Shown here: positions 1 through 5,896 of the stretch, one piece after another
Position numbering within the stretch: the stretch's first letter is position 1
Layout of the letters: each line of letters begins with the position of its first letter
NCBI GenBank assembly: GCA_020847775.1
Contig: JADLBI010000164.1
Span: forward strand, 1 to 14,905
Origin: Opitutaceae bacterium
GTDB taxonomy: Bacteria; Verrucomicrobiota; Verrucomicrobiia; Opitutales; Opitutaceae
Direction of reading: 5' to 3'
DNA length: 14,905 nucleotides
The notes under the pieces: generated by a model
What the model was told of the DNA's origin: nothing
Seen by the model: only the letters and a program-made list of their open reading frames with translations
Databases searched by the model: none
Made by a program: the position numbers and the translations under genes

Positions 1-230
1 GGCTGGTCGAGGAGTATCGCGTGAGTGTGTTCGCGCAGGAGCTGGGCACGGTGGAGCCGGTTTCGCCGGTGAAATTGGATCGTTTGATCCGGGAACTGAA
101 ATCCGGCGCGACGACGGAACAGGCTCCGCCGGAAAGGCCCGCTGGTCCCGTTCGCGTGGCACCGAGACTCGTCGAGCCGTCGGCCCCGCTCAAGAGCCTC
201 GGGGCGCTCGACAAGCTGCTCAAACGCTGA
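1..230 (+). CDS. hrpA: ATP-dependent RNA helicase HrpA, C-terminal fragment (DUF3418 end)
   Basis: This is the 3' end of a gene that begins before the window. The open frame runs from base 3 without a start and ends at TGA 228-230. The translated start, LVEEYRVSVFAQELGTVEPV, matches the C-terminal block of HrpA-type DEAH-box RNA helicases (DUF3418 region), where an [E]E-x-RVS-x-FAQ-x-LGT-x-x-P-[VI]S motif precedes a Leu/Arg-rich helix. About 75 residues are present. The last ~45 (Pro/Ala/Arg-rich, ending KSLGALDKLLKR) form a low-complexity tail. HrpA unwinds RNA and, in Escherichia coli, rescues stalled ribosomes on mRNA; that role is family knowledge, and no helicase motif lies inside the window. 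A GTG at 21 could be called as a start, but the homology continues upstream of it, so this is a partial gene and not a 69-residue protein. Alternative: another DEAH helicase with the same C-terminal domain. Confidence 0.75.
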   Translation, partial: LVEEYRVSVFAQELGTVEPVSPVKLDRLIRELKSGATTEQAPPERPAGPVRVAPRLVEPSAPLKSLGALDKLLKR

Positions 231-244
231 GGCGGATATTGCGA

Positions 245-272
245 TTGTCGGCGCGCGGCGGGCGGCTAGGCT
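245..272 (+). promoter_or_regulatory. Possible sigma70-type promoter before the dienelactone hydrolase gene
   Basis: In the 63-base gap after the helicase gene, TTGTCG (245-250) and TAGGCT (267-272) are separated by 16 bases and lie 21 bases before the ATG at 294. Both hexamers are poor matches to the E. coli consensus. The call rests on position and spacing only, and the gap shows no other obvious signal. Confidence 0.22.
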
Positions 273-293
273 GACGGCAGTTTACCCGTCCCC

Positions 294-1094
294 ATGAAAA
301 AAATTTTGCTTTCGTTGGCATTGCTAGTGGCGACCACGCTCTCGGCCGAAATCATCCACAAGACCATACCCTACGAGCACGATGGCGTGAAGTTTTTGGG
401 CTACTTGGTTTACGATGACGAAAAGATCAAGGATGGCCCGCGGCCGGGCGTGGTGGTGGTCCACGAATGGTGGGGGCGGGATGATTTTGCGGACAAGCAG
501 ACCCACAAATTCGCCTTGGAGGGCTATATCGCCTTCGCGGTGGACATGTATGGCGAGGGCAAGACGACGCGTGACGCGAAGGAGGCGCGCGAGCTTTCCG
601 GTAAAATCTACGGCGGGGACTTGATGGAACGGCGCGCGCGGGCGGGGCTGGACGCGTTGCTGGCCATCGGCATGGTGGACACGAAGAAGATCGCGGCGGT
701 GGGTTACTGTTTCGGCGGAGCCGTGGCGCAGGTGCTGGCCTACGGCGGCGCGCCGCTGACGGGCGTGGTGAGCGTCCACGGCGGGTTGATTCCCGCCACG
801 GCCGAGGACGCCAAACTTAACCACGCCAGTTTTCTGATCTGCCATGGCGGCGCGGACACGTTGATTCCGAAGGAGGAACTCGATCTGTTCGTGCGTTCGC
901 TGGAGGACCACGCCATCGACTACCAGCTGATCGTATATCAAGGCGCCAAGCACGCGTTCAGTAATCCGGCGGCGGATGAATTCGCCACGGCGGCCAAGCT
1001 CACGGGCGTGGGCTACCAGCGTCGCGCCGCCGAACGCTCGTGGCGGCACACGAACCAGTTTTTAAAGGAAGTGTTCAAGTTGCGCCGTCCGTGA
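294..1094 (+). CDS. Secreted dienelactone hydrolase family protein (alpha/beta hydrolase)
   Basis: A 266-residue alpha/beta hydrolase of the dienelactone hydrolase (DLH) family. Residues 1-18 form a signal peptide (KK, then a Leu/Ala-rich core, cut near LSA-EI), so the enzyme should act in the periplasm or outside the cell, unlike classical cytoplasmic ClcD/TfdE. Seen in sequence: HEWWG (57-61) with the Glu that pairs with the nucleophile in DLH, the nucleophile elbow GYCFGG with Cys139, the acid in HGGAD (Asp188), and the catalytic His in GAKHAF (His220). The triad is therefore the DLH-type Cys-Asp-His and is complete. DLH hydrolyses cyclic dienelactones in chloroaromatic degradation, but secreted family members act on other lactones or esters. 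The substrate here is unknown, and no chlorocatechol genes are nearby. The lipoprotein gene starts 7 bases after its stop, so the two are probably co-transcribed. Confidence 0.9.
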   Translation: MKKILLSLALLVATTLSAEIIHKTIPYEHDGVKFLGYLVYDDEKIKDGPRPGVVVVHEWWGRDDFADKQTHKFALEGYIAFAVDMYGEGKTTRDAKEARELSGKIYGGDLMERRARAGLDALLAIGMVDTKKIAAVGYCFGGAVAQVLAYGGAPLTGVVSVHGGLIPATAEDAKLNHASFLICHGGADTLIPKEELDLFVRSLEDHAIDYQLIVYQGAKHAFSNPAADEFATAAKLTGVGYQRRAAERSWRHTNQFLKEVFKLRRP

Positions 1095-1101
1095 GAAGCC
1101 T

Positions 1102-1575
1102 ATGAACGCGCGGCGTGTCTGGCCCGGATTGATCGCGGCGGGGTTGCTGACCGGATCGGGTGGCTGCCTCGCCTACAAGGCCGTCAAGACCACCGGGGAA
1201 CTCGCCGCCACGACGGTGATTGTCGCGGGCAAGACGGCGACGACCGCGGTCAAGGCCACGGGGCGCGTGGCGGGCAGCGCGCTCAGCAGCAGCGGCGAAC
1301 TGACCGCGACCGGCATCGAGTCGTTGGCCGCGCTCGCGCAGGCCGGCATGGTGACGTTTGTGGATGTGGCGACTGGCGCGATCGTGCGCGTGCCGTGGGA
1401 GGCGGGCATGACGCTTTACGGCGGCGGCGCGGCCGCGCAGGTGGCGGTGGCGGGCCGGTCGATCGCTCTCGTGCGCGATGGCGAGTTGGTTTTTCAGGCG
1501 GCGAGAAAATTCACCGGCAATCCGGTGCTGGCGGCCGGCGACGTGGTGCGGTTGGCGGGCCGGATCGCGCGGTAG
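1102..1575 (+). CDS. Putative lipoprotein with a C-terminal SLBB-like segment
   Basis: A 157-residue protein starting at ATG 1102, 7 bases after the dienelactone hydrolase stop. The N-terminus is a signal peptide with a lipobox-like SGGC, so Cys22 is the likely lipidated residue. Residues ~26-85 are rich in Ala, Thr, Val, Gly and Ser with a loose heptad-like pattern (KAVKTTGELAATTVIVAGKT and onward), suggesting an amphipathic or extended linker. Residues ~95-155 read like the second half of an SLBB (soluble-ligand-binding beta-grasp) domain: VPWEAGMTL, then GRSIALVRDGEL, then NPVLAAGDVVRL. In capsule and exopolysaccharide export proteins (Wza-like) the pattern is GMTLxDAI...V.V.R.G...NP.L.PGD.I.V. 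There is no poly_export domain and no polysaccharide gene nearby. The SLBB assignment is inferred from pattern. It could otherwise be a lineage-specific lipoprotein of unknown role. Confidence 0.7.
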   Translation: MNARRVWPGLIAAGLLTGSGGCLAYKAVKTTGELAATTVIVAGKTATTAVKATGRVAGSALSSSGELTATGIESLAALAQAGMVTFVDVATGAIVRVPWEAGMTLYGGGAAAQVAVAGRSIALVRDGELVFQAARKFTGNPVLAAGDVVRLAGRIAR

Positions 1576-1582
1576 TCACGTT

Positions 1583-2371
1583 TTATGGCAAACGCAGGCG
1601 CAGGCCGGTGCGGTCGCGCATCACTCGAACGGTAGTGCCGAAGGTCTGGGTAAGTTGCGCCGAGGTGAGCGTTTTTGCGCGAGGTCCGGCGGCCACGACT
1701 TCGCCCGCCCGCAGCAGAAGCGCGTGCGTAAAGGCAGGCGTGATCTCTTCGATGTGGTGCGTCACAAGGACGAGCGCGGGGCCGCTCCGACGGCGGCCGA
1801 GACGGTCCACCAAGGCGAGAAACTCCCGTCGCGCGACGGGATCGAGTCCGGCGCAGGGTTCGTCGAGGATGAGCAGGCGCGGTCGGGCCATGAGCGCGCG
1901 GGCGATGAGCACGCGCTGTCGTTCGCCTTGGGAGAGGTGCTGCCATTCGCGCTTGGCGAGAGGGCTAGCGCCCACGATAGCGAGTAGATTGCGCGCGGCG
2001 GTCCGGTCGGCGGCGGTGGTGCGCACCCAGAGGTCGAGCTGGGCATAGCGGCCGCTGATGACCGTATCGAGCGCGGTCTCGCAGAGGGGGATGAGCGCGC
2101 TGAAGGAGTTGGTGACGATGCCGATGTGCTCGCGCAGCGCGCGCCAGTCGCTGTGGCCGTATGCGCCGCCGAGCAGGTGGATTTCGCCCGCGGTCGGCGC
2201 GAGGTAGCCGGTGAGCGCTCGCAGCAGCGAGGTCTTGCCCGAGCCATTGGCGCCGAGGATGACCCAATTCTCGCCGTGGTCCACGCGCCAGTTGACGCGG
2301 TTGAGAATAACTGTGCGGTCGCGGCGGACGAAGAGTTCGCGAACCTCCAAGATGGGCGGGCGGGCGGGCAT
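1583..2371 (-). CDS. Stand-alone ABC transporter ATP-binding protein
   Basis: A 262-residue ABC ATPase read from ATG 2371. An in-frame upstream ATG at 2467 would add 32 residues resembling nothing and leave only 9 bases before the divergent gene, so I reject it. Motifs: Walker A GANGSGKT (residues 40-47), signature LSQGE (146-150, in place of LSGGQ), Walker B LLILDEP (166-172), D-loop AGLDP, and H-loop His205 in VTHHIEE. The Q-loop position reads IGIVTN, with Asn88 where Gln is usual. This resembles the YlmA/ModF-like group of ATPases encoded without a permease. Such proteins are annotated as transporters by homology, but their partners are usually unknown. No permease or binding protein is in the window. 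The gene converges on the lipoprotein gene with 7 bases between their stops. Hydrolysis competence looks intact apart from the Q-loop substitution. Confidence 0.88.
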   Translation of the reverse strand: MPARPPILEVRELFVRRDRTVILNRVNWRVDHGENWVILGANGSGKTSLLRALTGYLAPTAGEIHLLGGAYGHSDWRALREHIGIVTNSFSALIPLCETALDTVISGRYAQLDLWVRTTAADRTAARNLLAIVGASPLAKREWQHLSQGERQRVLIARALMARPRLLILDEPCAGLDPVARREFLALVDRLGRRRSGPALVLVTHHIEEITPAFTHALLLRAGEVVAAGPRAKTLTSAQLTQTFGTTVRVMRDRTGLRLRLP

Positions 2372-2379
2372 GGGCGGGG

Positions 2380-2409
2380 ATGTTGCGTCGGCGGCGGCGG
2401 GCCGGTCAA
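2380..2409 (-). promoter_or_regulatory. Possible promoter for the ABC ATPase gene
   Basis: On the minus strand TTGACC (2409-2404) is a good -35 match. Eighteen bases later comes CAACAT (2385-2380), a weak -10, which ends 8 bases before the ATG at 2371. The transcript would be nearly leaderless, and no Shine-Dalgarno sequence is visible. The assignment is tentative. The 105-base divergent spacer 2372-2476 must also hold the promoter of the plus-strand gene starting at 2477, for which I see no clear hexamers. Confidence 0.25.
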
Positions 2410-2476
2410 GCGCATGGCAGGCGATGCGGGCGCGTTTTGGTTTTACGCCACGCGGCATCCAGACCACACCAGACGC

Positions 2477-3973
2477 ATGCGGCGTTTCATTTCGGCGGTT
2501 ATTCTCGGACTACTCTTGGTTTTGCCGGTCGCGGCGCGGCCGTTTATCGTGCTGGTTTACAACGTGGAGAACTTGTTCGACGCGGACGCGAAGGCGTTGT
2601 TTGAGGACTACCAGCCGGCCCGCTACAGCCGCCAGCATGTGCTGACCAAGATGGAGAACATCACCCGCGTCGTGGCAAAGTTTGAGAATGGTCGCGGCCC
2701 CGACATCATCCTGTTCCAGGAGATCGAGCAGGACCAAAGCAACGCCGAAGCCGTGCCGGACTACGCCGCGATTTTGCAACGCTACGCCGGCACGACGATC
2801 GGAGAAATGCTGGGCGCGAAGTTTTCGGCCGAGATCGCGGACCTGCCCGCCGAGGCGCTGTTGTTGAAGACTTTCGCCGATCACGGCCTGACCGGCTACA
2901 ACGTGGCGCGTGGGGAAAATGTGCGTGGCGCGGGCAGTCGCCACGCGCTCGCGCAGAAGTGCGTCGTGTTCACCCGGTTTCCGGTGAAGCGCGCGGTGTC
3001 GCATCCGACGCTGGACGCGCGCGCGATTCAGGAGGTCGAGGTCGAGGTGGATGGCGCGCCGCTTTACCTGTTCAACAACCACTGGAAATCCGGCGCGGGC
3101 AACGCCGATACGGAAAAAGCCCGCATCGCCAATGCCCGGACGCTACGCACGCGGCTCGACGAGATTCTCCAAGCCGATCCCCATGCCGACATCATCATCG
3201 GGGGCGACTTCAACTCGCAATACAACCAGAAGACACGCTATCGGCAGATGAAGGAGACCGGGCTCAATGATGTGCTCGGTTCGCAGGGTAACGAGCTCGC
3301 CGTGCGCGGGCCGAAGCGCGATCTTTACAACCTCTGGTTCGAGCTGCCCTCCGAGGAGCGCGGCAGCGACACCTATCAAGGCGAGTGGGGCACACTCATG
3401 CAGCTCATCATTTCGCGCGGGCTCTACGACTATCGTGGCGTGCAATACGTGGACGACTCCTTCGGGGTGGCGAAGATTCCCGGACTCAACCTCGACGACA
3501 AAGGTCTGCCGATCCGCTGGAGTTTTGACGGCCCGGCCGGGAGCGGATTTTCGGACCACCTGCCGGTTTACGCGAAATTCCTGACCGTCACCAACAATCA
3601 GCCCAGCCGCTACATCTCGCTGCGCAGCCCTTCGGAGGACACTGGCCTGGCGAGCGTCAACAAGATTGACTACGGAAAAATCGACCTCGCGAAAGTCGCG
3701 CTAACGTTTGATCAACTGCCGCCTGGCCAGTCGTTTCGCCACGACGCATTTAAGGGCAAGATCATCCGCGTCGTGGGCGAGGTCGGCCGCAGCTCGCGAC
3801 TGACGGTGGTGGTGCGCAACGATGTTTACGACATCTGGAGCTACGACCGGGACTTGCTCACGAAACTACGCGCGAAATGGAAGGAGGGTGAAACCGCCCG
3901 CTTCTATGGTGAAATCAACCAATACAAAGGTCGTTGGCAGTTCATTATTCGCGACGCCAGCTGGGTGAAATGA
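2477..3973 (+). CDS. Exported endonuclease/exonuclease/phosphatase-family protein with OB-like tail
   Basis: A 498-residue protein from ATG 2477. The open frame extends upstream, but that part is the antisense of the ABC gene, and a clear signal peptide (RRFISAVILGLLLVLPVAAR) begins here. It carries the EEP (DNase I-like, Mg-dependent phosphoesterase) motifs in order: YNVENLFD (28-35), FQEIEQ with the metal-binding Glu82, NNHWKSG (His202), GGDFNS (Asp244, Asn246) and SDHLPVY (Asp360, His361). All the catalytic residues I can place are present. Residues ~415-498 (KGKIIRVVGEVG, then RFYGEINQYKGRWQFIIRD) look like an OB-fold strand pattern, which would suit nucleic-acid binding. The likely role is an extracytoplasmic nuclease or phosphodiesterase; the substrate (DNA, RNA or phospholipid) cannot be told. 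The stop overlaps the next gene's ATG in ATGA, implying translational coupling. Confidence 0.88.
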   Translation: MRRFISAVILGLLLVLPVAARPFIVLVYNVENLFDADAKALFEDYQPARYSRQHVLTKMENITRVVAKFENGRGPDIILFQEIEQDQSNAEAVPDYAAILQRYAGTTIGEMLGAKFSAEIADLPAEALLLKTFADHGLTGYNVARGENVRGAGSRHALAQKCVVFTRFPVKRAVSHPTLDARAIQEVEVEVDGAPLYLFNNHWKSGAGNADTEKARIANARTLRTRLDEILQADPHADIIIGGDFNSQYNQKTRYRQMKETGLNDVLGSQGNELAVRGPKRDLYNLWFELPSEERGSDTYQGEWGTLMQLIISRGLYDYRGVQYVDDSFGVAKIPGLNLDDKGLPIRWSFDGPAGSGFSDHLPVYAKFLTVTNNQPSRYISLRSPSEDTGLASVNKIDYGKIDLAKVALTFDQLPPGQSFRHDAFKGKIIRVVGEVGRSSRLTVVVRNDVYDIWSYDRDLLTKLRAKWKEGETARFYGEINQYKGRWQFIIRDASWVK

Positions 3974-4335
3974 AACCGCTCAAGCTCTACACCTACGCCA
4001 ACTGCGACACCTGCCGCCGGGCCGCGCGGTGGCTGCGCGCGCACGACCTGCCGTTTACCGAACACCCGATCCGCGAGACGCCGCCCAGCTTGGGCGAGTT
4101 GCGCGAGATGCTGGCGGCCCAGGGCGGAGAGATACGGAAATTGTTCAACACCTCGGGCAAGGATTACCGCGAGCAAGGGCTCGGCGAAAAACTCCCCGGT
4201 CTGACCGAGGCCGCGGCGCTTAAGCTCCTCGCGGAGAACGGCAACTTGGTGAAGCGTCCGTTTTTGCTGGGCGCGGGTGTGGCACTGGTTGGTTTCGCCG
4301 AACCGTCGTGGAGCGAGAAAGTGAGGGGGGGATGA
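3970..4335 (+). CDS. ArsC/Spx-family thioredoxin-fold protein with a CxxC motif
   Basis: A 121-residue cytoplasmic protein. The start chosen is the ATG at 3970, which overlaps the upstream TGA (ATGA). The open frame reaches back to 3934, but only into the end of the preceding gene. It opens with a thioredoxin-like strand and the motif Y-x-NCDTCRRA, giving Cys12 and Cys15. It continues with the ArsC/Spx core (WLRAHDLPFTEHPIRETPPS, then LREML, then FNTSGKDYRE) and ends with NLVKRPFLL, the conserved Arg-Pro loop. Classical ArsC arsenate reductase has C-x5-R, whereas the CxxC here is closer to Spx/YffB-type proteins. An arsenate reductase function is therefore not supported by the active site, and no ars genes are nearby. 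It is probably a thiol redox or glutathione/thiol-dependent reductase of unknown substrate. The next gene also starts in an ATGA overlap. Confidence 0.85.
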   Translation: MKPLKLYTYANCDTCRRAARWLRAHDLPFTEHPIRETPPSLGELREMLAAQGGEIRKLFNTSGKDYREQGLGEKLPGLTEAAALKLLAENGNLVKRPFLLGAGVALVGFAEPSWSEKVRGG

Positions 4336-4874
4336 GTGCTCCGGAGTGCAATCACCTCGAGTTGAAGCTGCGCGAACTTGCCCAGCTTTTTAACCTGATG
4401 GATCCTTCGCCTTTTCACGAACGGGATCTGGATGCGGCGGCGGAGAACTTCATTTTGGATTGGGCGCGCGAATTGCCGTCCGGGCGCGACTTTGAATTGG
4501 TGATCAGGCTGGGCACCCGGCCGAGCCGGCAACTGGCGGATGGCACGGATGAAGCGGTGCGCAATTATTTCGCCAATCGGGCGCTTTCTGCCCAACGAAC
4601 GTTGCGACGCAAGTTGCGCTTGGCGCGCCGTCATCTCTTCGTGGCGCTGTCGTTTCTTGGGATATGCCTGACGGTGAGCCGGATAATCGACAACCAGTCG
4701 CTCGGCAGCCCTCTCCTCGACACTTTGGTGCTGTCGCTCGACATCATCGGCTGGGTAGCGCTGTGGCGGCCGGCGGAGTTTTTCCTGTATGATTGGTGGC
4801 CGTTGCGCGAGGATTTGCAGTTGTATGAGCGCTTGGCGCGTATGCCCGTGACCTTGATCTTTCCGGAAACTTGA
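4332..4874 (+). CDS. Conserved hypothetical protein with two membrane helices
   Basis: A 180-residue protein. I place the start at ATG 4332, which overlaps the previous stop (ATGA) and follows a purine-rich GAGGGGGG run serving as ribosome-binding site. An upstream in-frame ATG at 4308 would add 8 residues. Residues 1-100 are soluble and charged, with LFNLMDPSPFHERDLDAAAE (20-38), a motif I remember from unnamed families in several bacteria, followed by EFILDWA-like sequence and an Arg-rich stretch (RRKLRLARR, 92-100). Two hydrophobic helices follow at ~101-119 and ~128-146, then a short C-terminal tail with LREDLQLYERLARMPV. Topology by the positive-inside rule: N-terminal domain in the cytoplasm, the loop between helices outside. 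It is the last gene of the EEP-Spx-like cluster; 43 bases separate it from the DUF4097 gene. I assign no function. Confidence 0.82.
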   Translation: MSAPECNHLELKLRELAQLFNLMDPSPFHERDLDAAAENFILDWARELPSGRDFELVIRLGTRPSRQLADGTDEAVRNYFANRALSAQRTLRRKLRLARRHLFVALSFLGICLTVSRIIDNQSLGSPLLDTLVLSLDIIGWVALWRPAEFFLYDWWPLREDLQLYERLARMPVTLIFPET

Positions 4875-4917
4875 AAATCCTGTAACTTGCACGGTCGGTC
4901 ATGGGTTTTGGAGTGAT

Positions 4918-5796
4918 ATGAAAACCCTACTTTGCATCCTGACGGTTGGTTGGTTGTCGGCGGTCCCGGCGACCGCGCGCGAAGCGATTGTGCGCGAGAT
5001 CCGGAAAACCTTCACCGTTCAGCCCGGCGGCCTATTGAAAGTGGACATGACGGGCGGGGATGTGCGCGTGATGCCTAGTGAAGGCGACGAGGTCCGCGTG
5101 CTTGCGCGGCAAAAGGTTCGCGCGCGTAACGAGGCGGCAGCGGACGAGCTGGTGAAAAAGCTGGAACTGACCATGAGTCAGACGGGCAACGAAGTGATCG
5201 CGACAGCCAAGTATCCCGAGCAAAAGGGTCTGACGATTACGGGAATCTGGCCGCCGGTGGAGGTGGATTTTGAAATCGTGGTGCCGACGCGCTTCAACGT
5301 GGATCTCCGCACCAGTGGCGGGGACATTGTGGTCGGTAACCTCATAGGTGACGTGGCGGCCAAGACTGCAGGCGGTGACGTGGTGGCGGGACACATCGTT
5401 GGCGCGGTCGAAGTGCGGACGAGCGGGGGCGACATTTCCCTTGCTTCTGCGACGGGTGCGGCGGTTTTGAGCACCTCGGGTGGCGATATTCATGCGGGTC
5501 GGATCGATGGCGGGGCCGAGCTTTTGACCAGCGGGGGCGATATCACCGCGGAAGCGGTGGCCGGCCGCTTGCTTGCCCGCACCAGCGGAGGGGACATAGA
5601 AGTCACGGTGGATCGCGCCGCAGCGTTTAACCTCGATGCCTCGACTAGTGGCGGCGAGGTGGAATCCTCTGGACTCTCGCTTGTCGTCGCCAAGGGCGGC
5701 AACGGCAAGAGTAAGCTCGTCGGCACAATCAACAGCGGCGGCCCCGAATTGAAATTACGCACCAGCGGCGGTGACATCGATATCCGGGCGCGCTGA
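4918..5796 (+). CDS. Exported DUF4097-family beta-repeat protein with six TSGGDI repeats
   Basis: A 292-residue protein with a signal peptide (MKTLLCILTVGWLSAVPATA, cleavage near residue 20). The body belongs to the DUF4097 (putative auto-transporter-adhesin-like) family: an N-terminal beta region with MTGGDV (44-49), then VEVDFEIVVPTRFNVDLRTS leading into a repeat. T-[SA]-G-G-D-[IV] begins exactly every 18 residues at 132, 150, 168, 186, 204 and 222, then more loosely at 243 (TSGGEV) and 282 (TSGGDI). Such a pattern predicts one coil of a right-handed beta-solenoid per repeat. No autotransporter barrel, LPXTG anchor or membrane helix follows, so the mature protein should be periplasmic or secreted. 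It lies 43 bases after a membrane-protein gene and 100 bases before a diverged paralogue. The function of the family is unknown; sensing or scaffold roles in the envelope are speculative. Confidence 0.88.
   Translation: MKTLLCILTVGWLSAVPATAREAIVREIRKTFTVQPGGLLKVDMTGGDVRVMPSEGDEVRVLARQKVRARNEAAADELVKKLELTMSQTGNEVIATAKYPEQKGLTITGIWPPVEVDFEIVVPTRFNVDLRTSGGDIVVGNLIGDVAAKTAGGDVVAGHIVGAVEVRTSGGDISLASATGAAVLSTSGGDIHAGRIDGGAELLTSGGDITAEAVAGRLLARTSGGDIEVTVDRAAAFNLDASTSGGEVESSGLSLVVAKGGNGKSKLVGTINSGGPELKLRTSGGDIDIRAR
5311..5634 (+). repeat. Six 54-bp in-frame coding repeats (18-residue TSGGDI units)
   Basis: The units start at 5311, 5365, 5419, 5473, 5527 and 5581. Each opens with codons for T-[S/A]-G-G-D-[I/V]. 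The same residues use different synonymous codons (for example ACCAGTGGCGGGGAC, ACGAGCGGGGGCGAC, ACCTCGGGTGGCGAT), so the repeat is kept at protein level and is not a recent DNA duplication. Confidence 0.85.
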
Positions 5797-5812
5797 GCCC
5801 GATTATCGGGCT
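5796..5812 (+). terminator. Short hairpin after the first DUF4097 gene, possible weak terminator
   Basis: AGCCCGA (5796-5802) pairs with TCGGGCT (5806-5812) around a three-base TTA loop, starting on the last base of the stop codon. No T-run follows (GCGTATTACTACTT), so it is at best a weak or factor-assisted terminator. It may only slow or stabilise the message between the two DUF4097 genes. Confidence 0.3.
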
Positions 5813-5896
5813 GCGTATTACTACTTAGTGTGGGTGTAATCATACTCATCGGCGGAGGTTTGCGGGATCGTTTGGGTAGGCCTGAATGGACGGCAC

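Noticed and set aside
2126..2476. N-terminal extension of the EEP-family protein
   Set aside because: These codons are antisense to the ABC ATPase, and a proper signal peptide starts at 2477.
3970..4335. True arsenate reductase (ArsC)
   Set aside because: The active site is CxxC, not the C-x5-R arsenate site, and there are no other ars genes.
4164..4892. Minus-strand open frame of 242 codons opposite the Spx-like and membrane-protein genes
   Set aside because: Arg/Gln-rich shadow with no motif; the plus-strand genes are supported by motif, helices and ATGA coupling.
5311..5634. CRISPR-like or recent tandem DNA repeat
   Set aside because: The 54-bp periodicity is in frame and encodes the TSGGDI coils with variable codons and no spacers, so it is a protein repeat.
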